From contig NZ_BCVH01000001.1 of NCBI RefSeq assembly GCF_001591645.1, positions 744,001 through 808,000 on the forward strand: a stretch of 64,000 bases of DNA, in the 5' to 3' direction. The stretch's first letter is position 1; each line of letters begins with the position of its first letter. The notes below the pieces were generated by a model. It was not told where the DNA came from. It saw only the letters and a list, made by a program, of their open reading frames with translations, and did no database searches. Below are positions 51,336-60,596 of this stretch, piece by piece. The stretch is from Robertmurraya korlensis NBRC 107688 (GTDB lineage: Bacteria; Bacillota; Bacilli; Bacillales; Cytobacillaceae). Position numbers and translations under genes: made by a program.

Positions 51336-52108
51336 TTTTCATGTTAGCAGGAACAAGCGATGCTAGAGCTCTTGCACTCGATATTAAAAATGAAGGCCAT
51401 CAACTCCTTACAACAGTAGTAACAGAAAATGCCGCAGCGGAAATGACTAAGGCGGGAATTCCCGTCCATGTTGGTCGACTACCTGTTGATGAAATGATCC
51501 GACTTATTCAAGAACATAGAGCTACTATAGTGGTCGACGCCAGCCATCCATTTGCTGAGGAAGCTTCAAAAAATGCCATGGAAGCGGCGAAACAACTAGG
51601 TCTTCCATATATTCGTTACGAACGAGAGTCACAATCGTTTGATTACGAAAAGTTAACGGTTGTTTCATCCTACAAGGAAGCAGCGAAAATAGCCGCAACC
51701 AAACAAGGCGTTGTCATGTTAACGACCGGAAGCAAGACCCTTCAAGTGTTTACAGAGGAATTACTAGACAAACCGGATATTCGTCTTATAGCCCGAATGC
51801 TTCCCCGACTAGATAATATGGAGAAATGCGAGCAGCTTGGGTTTCCACAAAAGAACATTATCGCCATCCAAGGACCCTTCTCTAAAGATTTTGATCAAGC
51901 ACTTTATAAACAATATGGAGTCACCGTCATGATCACAAAAGAAAGTGGTAAGGTGGGATCAGTCGATGAAAAAGTAGAGGCAGCCAAGGAGTTAGGCATC
52001 GAAATTATTATGATCGCGAGACCTAAAATGGACTACGGCGTAAGCTTTTCAGAGTTCCCACCAATTATAAATTTATTAAAAAAAGGAGAAGGAATACATG
52101 GACTTTAA
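51332..52108 (+). CDS. cbiJ: Cobalt-precorrin-6A reductase CbiJ
   Basis: NAD(P)H-dependent reductase of 258 residues. MLAGTSDARALALDI is the nucleotide-binding start, VDASHPFAEEASKNAM and IQGPFSKDFDQALYKQY are CbiJ signatures. It reduces cobalt-precorrin-6A to 6B. GTG start overlapping the cbiX stop (GTGA), and 11-base overlap with cbiC downstream, so the three are translationally coupled. Confidence 0.93.
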   Translation: MIFMLAGTSDARALALDIKNEGHQLLTTVVTENAAAEMTKAGIPVHVGRLPVDEMIRLIQEHRATIVVDASHPFAEEASKNAMEAAKQLGLPYIRYERESQSFDYEKLTVVSSYKEAAKIAATKQGVVMLTTGSKTLQVFTEELLDKPDIRLIARMLPRLDNMEKCEQLGFPQKNIIAIQGPFSKDFDQALYKQYGVTVMITKESGKVGSVDEKVEAAKELGIEIIMIARPKMDYGVSFSEFPPIINLLKKGEGIHGL

Positions 52109-52745
52109 AACAGAGTTTAAACCATTAACCGTTCAACCAGAAGAAATTGAAGGCATTAGCTTTCAAATGATCGACGATGAAGTTGGAGAGCATCATTACA
52201 CTCCAGAACAATATCGCGTGGTCCAACGAGTGATTCATGCTTCAGCCGATTTTGAACTAGGAAAAAGTCTCTTATTTCATCCAAAAGCAATGGAAGCAGG
52301 AATTAAAGCCATTCGTAGTGGGAAAAAAGTTGTGGCTGACGTACAAATGGTGCAATCAGGGGTAAACAAAACAAGAATTGAAAAATTCGGTGGGGAAGTA
52401 AATGTATATATTTCTGACCCTGACGTCATGAAGGAAGCTAAACGCTTAAACACGACTCGAGCGATTATTGCAACGAGAAAAGCAATTAAAGAAGCAGAAG
52501 GTGGAATCTTTGCCATCGGAAATGCGCCAACCGCTTTGTTAGAACTGATTCGCCTAATTAAAGAAGAAGATGCTAAGCCTGGTCTCATCATTGGCTTACC
52601 AGTTGGGTTCGTATCAGCTGCTGAATCAAAGGAAGAGCTTGCAAAGCTCAATGTCCCATTTATAACAAATATCGGTAGAAAAGGCGGAAGTACTGTTACT
52701 GTTGCCGCCTTAAATGCGATATCTATTTTAGCCGAACAGGTATAA
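52098..52745 (+). CDS. cbiC: Cobalt-precorrin-8 methylmutase CbiC
   Basis: Methylmutase of 215 residues moving the C11 methyl to C12. The catalytic His is in VVQRVIHASADFELGKSL, and KVVADVQMVQSGVNKTR and GLPVGFVSAAESKEEL are conserved. It overlaps the end of cbiJ; AAAGGAGAAGG lies 6 bases before the ATG. CbiD follows 4 bases after the stop. Confidence 0.95.
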   Translation: MDFKTEFKPLTVQPEEIEGISFQMIDDEVGEHHYTPEQYRVVQRVIHASADFELGKSLLFHPKAMEAGIKAIRSGKKVVADVQMVQSGVNKTRIEKFGGEVNVYISDPDVMKEAKRLNTTRAIIATRKAIKEAEGGIFAIGNAPTALLELIRLIKEEDAKPGLIIGLPVGFVSAAESKEELAKLNVPFITNIGRKGGSTVTVAALNAISILAEQV

Positions 52746-52749
52746 AACG

Positions 52750-53850
52750 ATGGCCGAGCAAGTAAAAGAGGAGAAAAAGCTAAGGGAAGGCTACACAACG
52801 GGAGCTTGTGCCACAGCTGCAACGAAGGCGGCACTCATCGCATTAATCACCGGGGAGGAACAAACAGAGTCAACCATTTTCCTCCCTGTTGGTCGCTTTG
52901 TTACCTTTGCCATTGAGAGCTGCCAAGCTGCCCACACCAAAGGGGAAGCTACTGTTATCAAGGATGGCGGTGACGACCCGGATGCCACCCATGAAGCACA
53001 AATCATCTCTACCGTCACATGGTCAAATGAACCGGGAATCGTACTTGATGGAGGGATTGGAGTCGGAAGGGTAACGAAACCTGGTCTACCTGTCCCAGTT
53101 GGTGAGGCAGCCATCAATCCTGTCCCTCGAAAAATGATTCACGGTGTGGCCGAGGAAGTATTACAGACTTATGGAGTGAAAAAAGGAATCAAAATTGTTA
53201 TTTCTGTACCCGCTGGGGAAGAAATTGCAAAAAAAACATTAAATGGCCGATTAGGTATTCTTGGCGGGATTTCGATTTTAGGAACGAGAGGAATTGTCGT
53301 TCCCTTTTCTACATCTGCTTATAAAGCTAGTATCGTTCAAGCGATTAGTGTGGCCCGTGCGAGTGGGTGCGAACAAATTGTCATCACTACGGGTGGTCGG
53401 AGTGAAAAATATGCAATGAAGCAGTATCCCGAGTTACCGGAAGAAGCATTTGTAGAAATGGGAGACTTCGTCGGATTTTCTCTAAAACAATGCAAAAAGC
53501 AAGGGGCAAAAAAGGTTTCAATGGTTGGAATGATGGGCAAGTTTTCCAAAGTGGCGCAAGGAGTCATGATGGTTCACTCGAAAAGTGCTCCCATCAATTT
53601 CGGGTTTCTGGCTAAAGTGGCGGAACAAGCTGGGGCACACGGAGAACTTGTGAATGAAATCAAGGGAGCTAATACAGCCTCACAGGTCGGGGATATGATG
53701 TCAGAGTCTGGTTATCATCAATTTTTTGACTTACTTTGTGGCTCATGCTGTGAAGAAGCATTAAAGGAAGTAAATGGTGATTTGGAAGTGGATACGACCA
53801 TTTACACATTAAAAGGTGACTTATTAGGAAAGGCGGTGCGACAAGGATGA
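52750..53850 (+). CDS. cbiD: Cobalt-precorrin-5B C1-methyltransferase CbiD
   Basis: CbiD of 366 residues, methylating C1 in the anaerobic pathway. Signatures: [19 protein letters not shown] at the start, [16 protein letters not shown] and [20 protein letters not shown], then [18 protein letters not shown]. Presence of CbiD and CbiG marks the early-cobalt, oxygen-independent route. Its stop overlaps the cbiET start by four bases. Confidence 0.96.
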   Translation: MAEQVKEEKKLREGYTTGACATAATKAALIALITGEEQTESTIFLPVGRFVTFAIESCQAAHTKGEATVIKDGGDDPDATHEAQIISTVTWSNEPGIVLDGGIGVGRVTKPGLPVPVGEAAINPVPRKMIHGVAEEVLQTYGVKKGIKIVISVPAGEEIAKKTLNGRLGILGGISILGTRGIVVPFSTSAYKASIVQAISVARASGCEQIVITTGGRSEKYAMKQYPELPEEAFVEMGDFVGFSLKQCKKQGAKKVSMVGMMGKFSKVAQGVMMVHSKSAPINFGFLAKVAEQAGAHGELVNEIKGANTASQVGDMMSESGYHQFFDLLCGSCCEEALKEVNGDLEVDTTIYTLKGDLLGKAVRQG

Positions 53851-55058
53851 AACCTATTAAAATGATTGGAATTGGTGATGACGGGAAGAAAAGTCTTCTT
53901 CCGATATACGAAGAGTGGATTTATGAAAGTGAGCTATTAGTTGGGGGAAGTCGGCAGCTAGCTTATTTTCCTGACTACACAGGTGAAACACTTCCCATTG
54001 AAGGCGGCCTTTCGCGCTTAGTGGAAAGATTACAGAACGAAACAAAGAAGGTAGTCATTTTGGCATCTGGAGATCCCTTGTTTTTTGGAATCGGAAGCTA
54101 TCTCTCTAGCAAGCTCGATTTAAAAATTTATCCTTACTTGAGCTCAATTCAATTAGCCTTTGCAAAAATAGGAGAACGCTGGCAGGATGCCCATTTGGAG
54201 AGTGTCCATGGGAGAACGATGAAAGGCTTGGCACAACGGATTGATGGAAAGTCAAAGGTTGCGATTCTCACGGATGCGGAAAATTCTCCAAATAAAATAG
54301 CCGAATATCTCCTGTCTTTTGGAATGACCGAATACGAGGTATTTGTTGGAGAAAATTTAGGTGGGGAACATGAAAAAACCGCTTGGTATCAGCTCCAAGA
54401 TATGAGAGATGTGGAGTTTTCCCCTCTAAATGTGGTGATATTGAAAAAAATGAACAAAGGTCCATCCTGGTCCTTTGGAATTGATGACCAAGAATTTATT
54501 CAAAGAAAGCCGGATAAAGGACTGATTACGAAAAAAGAAGTCCGCGTCTTAAGCGTTAGTGCCCTGCAACTAAAAACAGATAGTATTGTGTGGGACATTG
54601 GGACCTGTACCGGATCAGTAGCCATAGAAGCAGGAAGAATCGCTCGTGAAGGACAAATTTTTGCCATTGAAAAAAACGAAGCGGACTTAGAAAACTGTAG
54701 ACAAAATTTAGCAAGATTTCGTGTCGATGCCACGGTCGTACATGGAAAAGCTCCAGATCAATTAGAGGAGTTTCCCTCACCAGATGCCGTATTTATAGGG
54801 GGAACAGCAGGTGGGATGGAGGAAATCCTAAGAATTTGCTGTGAGAGGCTGAATCAAAACGGTCGAATTGTGTTAAACGCAGTAACCATCGAAAACTTAG
54901 CCGAAGCCATGGCTGCTTTTAAAAAGAATGGTTTCAGTACAGATGTGACACTAGCTCAAATTTCTAGAAGCAAACCTATTTTAGATCTAACTCGCTTCGA
55001 TGCGTTAAATCCCATTTATATCATTACTGCCAAAAGAGAGGAAGAAGAAACATGTTAG
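53847..55058 (+). CDS. cbiET: CbiET fusion: cobalt-precorrin-7 C5-methyltransferase / C15-methyltransferase-decarboxylase
   Basis: Bifunctional protein of 403 residues. The N-terminal CbiE domain (about 1-205) has [28 protein letters not shown] and the mid-domain [13 protein letters not shown]. The C-terminal CbiT domain (about 215-403) has [18 protein letters not shown], the SAM motif [16 protein letters not shown] and [14 protein letters not shown]. Fused CbiE and CbiT occur in B. megaterium and as CobL in the aerobic pathway. It overlaps cbiD (4 bases) and cbiL (7 bases). Confidence 0.95.
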   Translation: MKPIKMIGIGDDGKKSLLPIYEEWIYESELLVGGSRQLAYFPDYTGETLPIEGGLSRLVERLQNETKKVVILASGDPLFFGIGSYLSSKLDLKIYPYLSSIQLAFAKIGERWQDAHLESVHGRTMKGLAQRIDGKSKVAILTDAENSPNKIAEYLLSFGMTEYEVFVGENLGGEHEKTAWYQLQDMRDVEFSPLNVVILKKMNKGPSWSFGIDDQEFIQRKPDKGLITKKEVRVLSVSALQLKTDSIVWDIGTCTGSVAIEAGRIAREGQIFAIEKNEADLENCRQNLARFRVDATVVHGKAPDQLEEFPSPDAVFIGGTAGGMEEILRICCERLNQNGRIVLNAVTIENLAEAMAAFKKNGFSTDVTLAQISRSKPILDLTRFDALNPIYIITAKREEEETC

Positions 55059-55753
55059 GAACATTGTACGGATTAGGAGTTGGACCAGGAGATCCCGAGC
55101 TAATTACGGTAAAAGCCTTTCGTCGATTAAAGGAGTCTCCAGTTATTGCTTACCCGAAAAAACAAAGAGGCAGCAAAAGCTACGCACATAAGATCATCGA
55201 TGTTTATTTTCAACCAGATGAAAAAGAAATGCTCGGTCTTGTATTTCCAATGACCAAGGATCCAGAAATTTTAGATAGAAAGTGGTCGGAAACAGTAGAA
55301 CTAGTATGGGAAAAGGTTCAGGAAGGAAAGGATGTTGCCTTCGTAACAGAAGGAGATCCCCTTTTATATAGTACATTCATTCATATGATGCGCCTTATGC
55401 AGGAGCGACACCCAGAAGTACCCATTGAAGTCGTACCAGGAATTTCATCCTTTAACGGTGCCGCATCCCGGCTAGGAATTGCCTTAGCTGATGGTGACGA
55501 CCATATTGCCATTGTTCCTGCAAGAGATGACTATGAAACCATGAAAAAAGTGATTCAAGAAAATGATTGTGTCATTTTTATCAAAGTCGCAAAGGTCATT
55601 GATGTAATGTTACACGTTCTTCGAGATTTGGATTTATTACATAAAGCTTCTGTTGTTACGAAAGTTACGTCTGACGAGGAAATTATTTGGAACGCAGCTG
55701 ACCTTGACGGTGCAGAGCTCGAATACTTAACGTTAATGGTGGTGAGAAAATGA
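55052..55753 (+). CDS. cbiL: Cobalt-factor II C20-methyltransferase CbiL
   Basis: Tetrapyrrole methylase of 233 residues. [20 protein letters not shown] at the N-terminus, [16 protein letters not shown] for SAM binding and [16 protein letters not shown] are conserved. It makes cobalt-factor III from cobalt-factor II. Overlaps cbiET by 7 bases and cbiF by 4 (ATGA), so translation is coupled. Confidence 0.94.
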   Translation: MLGTLYGLGVGPGDPELITVKAFRRLKESPVIAYPKKQRGSKSYAHKIIDVYFQPDEKEMLGLVFPMTKDPEILDRKWSETVELVWEKVQEGKDVAFVTEGDPLLYSTFIHMMRLMQERHPEVPIEVVPGISSFNGAASRLGIALADGDDHIAIVPARDDYETMKKVIQENDCVIFIKVAKVIDVMLHVLRDLDLLHKASVVTKVTSDEEIIWNAADLDGAELEYLTLMVVRK

Positions 55754-56523
55754 AGCTGTATATCATTGGTGCTGGACCAGGAGATCCCGATTTAATTACG
55801 GTAAAGGGATTAAAGCTTTTACAAGAGGCAGATGTAGTTTTATACGCGGATTCGCTTGTGAACGAAGAGTTAATTAATAAATCAAAACCAACGGCTGAAG
55901 TGATGAAAACAGCTGGAATGCATCTTGATGAAATGGTAGACATCATGGTCGACCGAATTCGTGCTGGTCTTAAGGTGGTTCGTGTTCACACAGGTGATCC
56001 GGCTGTATACGGAGCGATTATGGAGCAAATGACTCTATTAAAGAAAGCGGGAATTGAAGTTGAGATTGTTCCTGGAGTCAGCTCCGTGTTTGCTGCGGCA
56101 GCTGCGGCCCAGGCAGAACTAACTATCCCGGATTTAACGCAAACTGTCATTTTAACTAGAGCAGAAGGGAGAACACCTGTTCCTGAATTTGAAAAACTTC
56201 GTGATCTTGCAAGTCATCATAGTACGATTGCTCTTTTCTTAAGTGCTACGTTAACTAAGAAAGTGATGAAGGAATTTATCGATGCTGGGTGGAGCAAGGA
56301 TACCCCAGTTATTGTTGTCTACAAAGCCTCCTGGCCAGATGAACAAATTGTTCGAACGACGGTTGAACATTTGGATGATGATATGCGTAAAAACGGGATT
56401 CGTAAACAGGCGATGATCCTAGCAGGCTGGGCATTAGACGAAAAAATACATGATAAAAACTACCGCTCAAAGCTGTATGATCAAAGCTTTACACATGGCT
56501 TTAGACGTGGGGTGAAGCCGTGA
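55750..56523 (+). CDS. cbiF: Cobalt-precorrin-4 C11-methyltransferase CbiF
   Basis: Tetrapyrrole methylase of 257 residues. IIGAGPGDPDLITVKGLKLL, VRVHTGDPAVYGAIMEQM and VPGVSSVFAAAAAAQAELT are the CbiF signatures, closely matching the B. megaterium protein whose structure was the first in the family. It methylates C11. The stop TGA overlaps the cbiG ATG by one base. Confidence 0.96.
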   Translation: MKLYIIGAGPGDPDLITVKGLKLLQEADVVLYADSLVNEELINKSKPTAEVMKTAGMHLDEMVDIMVDRIRAGLKVVRVHTGDPAVYGAIMEQMTLLKKAGIEVEIVPGVSSVFAAAAAAQAELTIPDLTQTVILTRAEGRTPVPEFEKLRDLASHHSTIALFLSATLTKKVMKEFIDAGWSKDTPVIVVYKASWPDEQIVRTTVEHLDDDMRKNGIRKQAMILAGWALDEKIHDKNYRSKLYDQSFTHGFRRGVKP

Positions 56524-57644
56524 TGATTGCTTTAAAAGAAGGAGAATTTGCTTCTATTAATCAAACTGGAGAATACGCGATTGTTGCCATTACAAAGCAT
56601 GGAGTCGAGATTGCTAGAAAGCTAGCACCTTCTCTACAGAACGCTGATCTGTATTATATGAGTAAATTTGAAAAGGGAGACGAACAGGACTGTGGAATAC
56701 AGATGTTTTCCGGAAGCGTTCGTCTTCTATTTCCTTCTCTTTTTCAAGCTTATAAAGGTCTGATCATCATTGTCTCCTTAGGGGCAGTTGTTCGAATGAT
56801 TGCTCCACTTTTAGTAGATAAAAAGGTTGACCCTGCCGTAGTCGTAATAGATGATAAAGCAGAGCACGTGATTAGTGTCTTATCAGGGCATATTGGCGGA
56901 GCAAATGAGCTAACAAAGGAAGTAGCTGCGATATTAGGAGCTCGTCCGGTGATTACCACTGCCTCTGATGTACAAAGAACAATTCCTGTTGATTTGTTCG
57001 GAAAACGATTTGGTTGGGTGTGGGAGTCTGCTGAGAAGCTAACACCTGTAAGCGCATCGGTGGTAAATGAGGAAACAGTCGCCGTAGTCCAAGAATCAGG
57101 GGAAAAGGGCTGGTGGACATATGATCGGCCACTCCCAGAAAATATTAAGGTGTATTCTAGTATCTTAGAAGCCTTGGTTACCAAGCCTCAGGCAGCACTT
57201 GTGATTACGCATCGATTCCTAGATAAAGAGGAACAAGCTATCTTAGATAATGGCGTACTGTACCGCCCCAAGGTCATTGCATTAGGCATTGGCTGTAATC
57301 GAGGGACATCAAAGGAAGAAATCGAATCAGTGATTCAAGAAACATTGGCTGAGCTTCGTTATTCTATAAAAAGTGTGAAGGCAATCTGCTCCATTGATCT
57401 AAAAAAAGACGAGCAAGGGTTACTAGAGATCACTGACCAATACGGATGGGAATACGTAACCTATTCTCCTGAACAGCTAAACAATGTACCTATCGCTAAT
57501 CCGTCAGATACGGTATTTAAGTTTACAGGAGCGTACGGAGTGAGTGAACCCGCTTGCTTGCTCTACTCTGGAGCACCGAAACCCATACTTGAGAAGAAAA
57601 AATCAGGCAATGTCACTATTTCTGTTGCTCTAATTCACTACTAA
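56523..57644 (+). CDS. cbiG: Cobalt-precorrin-5A hydrolase CbiG
   Basis: CbiG of 373 residues, opening the delta-lactone and releasing acetaldehyde. An N-terminal region (IVAITKHGVEIARKLAP), a middle LSGHIGGANELTKEVA signature and the C-terminal CobE-like domain (ALGIGCNRGTSKEEIESVI ... GAYGVSEPACLLYSG) are all present. A GTG three bases earlier (56520) is an equally possible start. It ends 18 bases before cbiA. Confidence 0.95.
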   Translation: MIALKEGEFASINQTGEYAIVAITKHGVEIARKLAPSLQNADLYYMSKFEKGDEQDCGIQMFSGSVRLLFPSLFQAYKGLIIIVSLGAVVRMIAPLLVDKKVDPAVVVIDDKAEHVISVLSGHIGGANELTKEVAAILGARPVITTASDVQRTIPVDLFGKRFGWVWESAEKLTPVSASVVNEETVAVVQESGEKGWWTYDRPLPENIKVYSSILEALVTKPQAALVITHRFLDKEEQAILDNGVLYRPKVIALGIGCNRGTSKEEIESVIQETLAELRYSIKSVKAICSIDLKKDEQGLLEITDQYGWEYVTYSPEQLNNVPIANPSDTVFKFTGAYGVSEPACLLYSGAPKPILEKKKSGNVTISVALIHY

Positions 57645-57662
57645 AAGAAAGGAGGACATAAC

Positions 57663-59042
57663 ATGTCTAAAAGAAGATTAGTCATTGCCGGAACAGGGAG
57701 CGGTGTCGGGAAAACGACCTTAACCATCGGACTCATGTCAGCTTTTAAGAAAAAAGGGCTGGTGGTTCAAGGGTTTAAGTGTGGACCTGATTACATCGAC
57801 CCGAGCTATCATACAGCTGTAACCGGAAGGCCATCAAGAAACCTGGATAGCTGGATGCTCAACCACGAACTTGTAAAAGAGATCGCTAATCGAGGCAGTG
57901 AAGGAGCCGATATCTCGATTATCGAGGGAGTCATGGGGTTTTATGACGGGAAAAATCCGACTTCCAATGATGGCACGACGGCAGAGATTAGTGTGATTAC
58001 ACAAAGTCCTGTTGTTCTGGTCGTTAACTGTGCGAGTATGGCCCGCAGCGCTGCGGCCATCGTAAAAGGGTTTCAAACCTTTAGTGATGACGTGAATATC
58101 GTAGCTGTCATTGCCAACCGAGTGGGAAGCGTTGGACATTACAAACTAGTCAAAGCAGCAGTCGAACAAGAGTGTGGGATTCCTGTGATTGGCTACTTAA
58201 AAAGGGAGGATGAGTTATCTATTCCCGAAAGACATCTTGGATTAATTCCCTCCATCGAACGTGGAGAACTCGAACCATTTTTTCAAAAGATAGGAGATTT
58301 AGTGCTTGAAACGATTGATGTTGACAAGCTTTATGATTTAGCACAAGCACCTGAGATTGTGGTTCAAGAAGAACAGCTTGGAATAAAAAAGGCCAAAGAT
58401 ATACGCATAGCTATTGCCAGAGATGCAGCTTTTAATTTTTATTATCAAGAAAACCTGGAAATGCTAGAATCATACGGAGCAGAGCTAGTTGAGTTTTCCC
58501 CATTAAACGGAGAGTGTCTACCAGAGCATGTGGATGGGCTATACATAGGCGGAGGATTCCCAGAGGAGTTCGTACAAGAATTATCACAGTTCAACGAGGT
58601 CAAGTATTCTATAAAAATAGCAATTGAGAACGGTTTGCCAACCCTAGCAGAGTGTGGGGGATTTATGTATTTAACTGATGCAATTGGAACCACAGAGGGT
58701 CAAAGTTATCCCATGATTGGACTCATTCCTGGAGTCGTTCAAATGCACAAGAAGCTAGCTGCCCTTGGTTACAGGGAAATCAGCGGAGAAGAAGGAAACA
58801 TGCTGTTTAAACATAATCTTCACGCAAAAGGACACGAGTTTCATTACTCTACTTTTCAACCTTCAAGTGAGTTACCTTCAGCTTATCAAACCAAAGGCAT
58901 GCGTGGGTTGAAAAAGGAAGGTTTCTTAACTAGAAATCTAGTTGCAGGCTACACACATCTGCACTTTGGATCCTGCCCAGAAATAGTAGAGAACTGGGTG
59001 GAACTTTGTCGGAAGGAAAAAGAAAGTAGATCGAGGGTTTAG
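57663..59042 (+). CDS. cbiA: Cobyrinic acid a,c-diamide synthase CbiA
   Basis: ATP- and glutamine-dependent amidase of 459 residues. The N-terminal ATP domain has AGTGSGVGKTTLTIGLM (P-loop), KCGPDYIDPSYH and IEGVMGFYDG. The C-terminal glutamine amidotransferase domain has GLYIGGGFPEEF, the catalytic Cys in LAECGGFMYL and the His in TRNLVAGYTHLHFGS. It amidates the a and c side chains. AAGGAGGACATAAC precedes the ATG. Repeat array D begins 15 bases after its stop. Confidence 0.96.
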   Translation: MSKRRLVIAGTGSGVGKTTLTIGLMSAFKKKGLVVQGFKCGPDYIDPSYHTAVTGRPSRNLDSWMLNHELVKEIANRGSEGADISIIEGVMGFYDGKNPTSNDGTTAEISVITQSPVVLVVNCASMARSAAAIVKGFQTFSDDVNIVAVIANRVGSVGHYKLVKAAVEQECGIPVIGYLKREDELSIPERHLGLIPSIERGELEPFFQKIGDLVLETIDVDKLYDLAQAPEIVVQEEQLGIKKAKDIRIAIARDAAFNFYYQENLEMLESYGAELVEFSPLNGECLPEHVDGLYIGGGFPEEFVQELSQFNEVKYSIKIAIENGLPTLAECGGFMYLTDAIGTTEGQSYPMIGLIPGVVQMHKKLAALGYREISGEEGNMLFKHNLHAKGHEFHYSTFQPSSELPSAYQTKGMRGLKKEGFLTRNLVAGYTHLHFGSCPEIVENWVELCRKEKESRSRV

Positions 59043-59055
59043 TATCTAATTAGAG

Positions 59056-59447
59056 GACAGGGCAATATTTAGTGCCCTGGGAATCCAGATATTAGGGAAA
59101 CCAGGGAACTATGTTCAGATTTAGCACCCTTAAAATCCAGATATTAGGAGAATGAGGGCGCTATATTTAGATTTGACGCCCTGGGAATCCAGATATTAGG
59201 GAAACCAGGGGACTATGTTCAGATTTAGCGCCCTCAAAGTCCAGATATTAGGAGAACGAGGGCACTAAATTCAGATTTGACACCCTTGAAATCCAGATAT
59301 TAGGAGAACGAGGGCACTAAATTCAGATTTGACGTCCCTGAAATCCAGATTTTAGTAGAATGAGGTAACTGAATTCAGATTTGACAGCCTTAAAATCCGA
59401 ATATTAGTAGAATCGGGGGACTACATTCAAATTAGGTTCCCTAACAC
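59056..59447 (+). repeat. 52-bp tandem repeat array D between cbiA and btuR
   Basis: Seven units with TCCAGATATTAG core begin at 59084, 59136, 59188, 59240, 59292, 59344 and 59396, exactly 52 bp apart. Between them paired arms co-vary, such as GAGGGCG / CGCCCTG, GAGGGC / CACCCTT and CCAGGG / CGCCCTC. The sequence family differs from arrays A-C although the period is the same. The array fills the 420-base gap to btuR, whose ribosome site follows directly; no ORF inside. Confidence 0.92.
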
Positions 59448-59462
59448 AAAGGAGGTTACTAT

Positions 59463-59999
59463 ATGTCTCAACGTGGGCTAACTCTCGTCTACACAGGAAA
59501 TGGAAAGGGCAAGACCACGGCTGCCCTCGGACTTGCTATTCGTGCGAAAGGCCGGGGAAAACGCGTCTTGGTTCTTCAATTTATTAAATCACCTACCAGG
59601 ACGTATGGAGAAAAAATCATGTTTGACCAGATAGGGATCGAGATGCAGCAATTGGGAATTGGCTTTACATGGACCAAAACCCCGGAAGAGCATAGAGAAG
59701 CGTTACAAAAAGCGTGGGCTTTGACAAAAAACAAAGTTTACAACGGCGAATATGACCTTGTCATCCTAGACGAGTTAAACAACGCCCTTGCAATCGAAAA
59801 GTTTCCCATTGAGGATGTGCTCCCTATAGAAGAAGTCACCAAACTCATAAAAGAGCGACCCGAAGCTATGCATCTTGTAATAACAGGGCGTTCGGCACGA
59901 CAAGAAATACTTGAGCTTGCCGACCTGGTTACCGAAATGAAAGAGGTCAAACATTACTATGAGGATGGAATACCTGCCGTAAAAGGGATCGAATTTTAA
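59463..59999 (+). CDS. btuR: Cob(I)yrinic acid a,c-diamide adenosyltransferase BtuR/CobO
   Basis: Adenosyltransferase of 178 residues. The N-terminal P-loop is YTGNGKGKTTAALGLA, FIKSPTRTYGE and the Walker-B-like LVILDELNNALA are family signatures. HLVITGRSARQEILELADLVTEM is the conserved C-terminal part. It transfers the 5'-deoxyadenosyl group to reduced corrinoid. AAAGGAGG 8 bases before ATG. It is the last gene of the operon; a terminator follows. Confidence 0.95.
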   Translation: MSQRGLTLVYTGNGKGKTTAALGLAIRAKGRGKRVLVLQFIKSPTRTYGEKIMFDQIGIEMQQLGIGFTWTKTPEEHREALQKAWALTKNKVYNGEYDLVILDELNNALAIEKFPIEDVLPIEEVTKLIKERPEAMHLVITGRSARQEILELADLVTEMKEVKHYYEDGIPAVKGIEF

Positions 60000-60003
60000 A
60001 AAG

Positions 60004-60053
60004 AAAGCTAACTAGTAGGAAGAGAATCTCAGCTTCTATACCAGTTAGCTTTT
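60004..60053. terminator. Convergent terminator
   Basis: Stem AAAGCTAACT / AGTTAGCTTTT with a 29-base loop between btuR and the MarR gene; overlaps the MarR 3' end. Confidence 0.6.
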
Positions 60054-60445
60054 AATATTTCCTTTAAGAGTTCCACTTTTTCTGCCCCTAAAGTTTCTAC
60101 GATTTCCTTTACAATATCCTCTTTAATTGAAGTCATCTCTTTGCAGCAATCTAATCCTTTCGTTGTTAACTGGAGCAATTTTTCGCGTAAATTCTCCTCA
60201 GATGCGACTGCGGTAATCAAGTCTTTCTCGATTAATCCCTTTGCACACTTATGGGCCGCCTGTCTAGAGATATTCATTTTTCTGGCTGTTTCGGCAATGG
60301 TTAGTTCCTTATTCATTTCAAGGCGAGTCATTAAGTAATACTCTTGCGGTGTCACGTCTTCGTTACCATTCTGTATCCATCTTTGACGAACCTCACCTCT
60401 AAGCTGAGCGTGTTTGTCACTGACTAAATCAATCAAGTCACTCAT
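60029..60445 (-). CDS. MarR-family regulator
   Basis: MarR-type winged-helix regulator of 138 residues. The helix-turn-helix is LTIAETARKMNISRQAAHKCAKGLIEKDLI, followed by the wing AVASEENLREKLLQLTTKGLD. It is divergent from a small DUF2798-like membrane protein and dyads lie between them, so it likely controls that gene and itself. AGGAGAAAAAA precedes the ATG. Effector unknown; two adjacent Cys (LDCCKEM) could sense redox state. Confidence 0.87.
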   Translation of the reverse strand: MSDLIDLVSDKHAQLRGEVRQRWIQNGNEDVTPQEYYLMTRLEMNKELTIAETARKMNISRQAAHKCAKGLIEKDLITAVASEENLREKLLQLTTKGLDCCKEMTSIKEDIVKEIVETLGAEKVELLKEILKANWYRS

Positions 60446-60509
60446 TTTTTTCTCCTAATGCTGTAATTTCTTTCATTGTAACATTTTTTCTAAAACAACG
60501 TGTAATTTT

Positions 60510-60532
60510 AAATGTCAATAAGGTTGACATTT
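60510..60532. promoter_or_regulatory. MarR-type operator dyad
   Basis: Perfect dyad AAATGTCAA-N5-TTGACATTT in the divergent promoter region. A weaker related dyad GTCAAC-N3-GTTTAC lies at 60558-60572, closer to the membrane gene. Confidence 0.75.
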
Positions 60533-60596
60533 GTGCGATTAACAAGTTAGAATAAACCGTCAACTAAGTTTACGTTTTAAAAAGGAGAGGAAAAGA

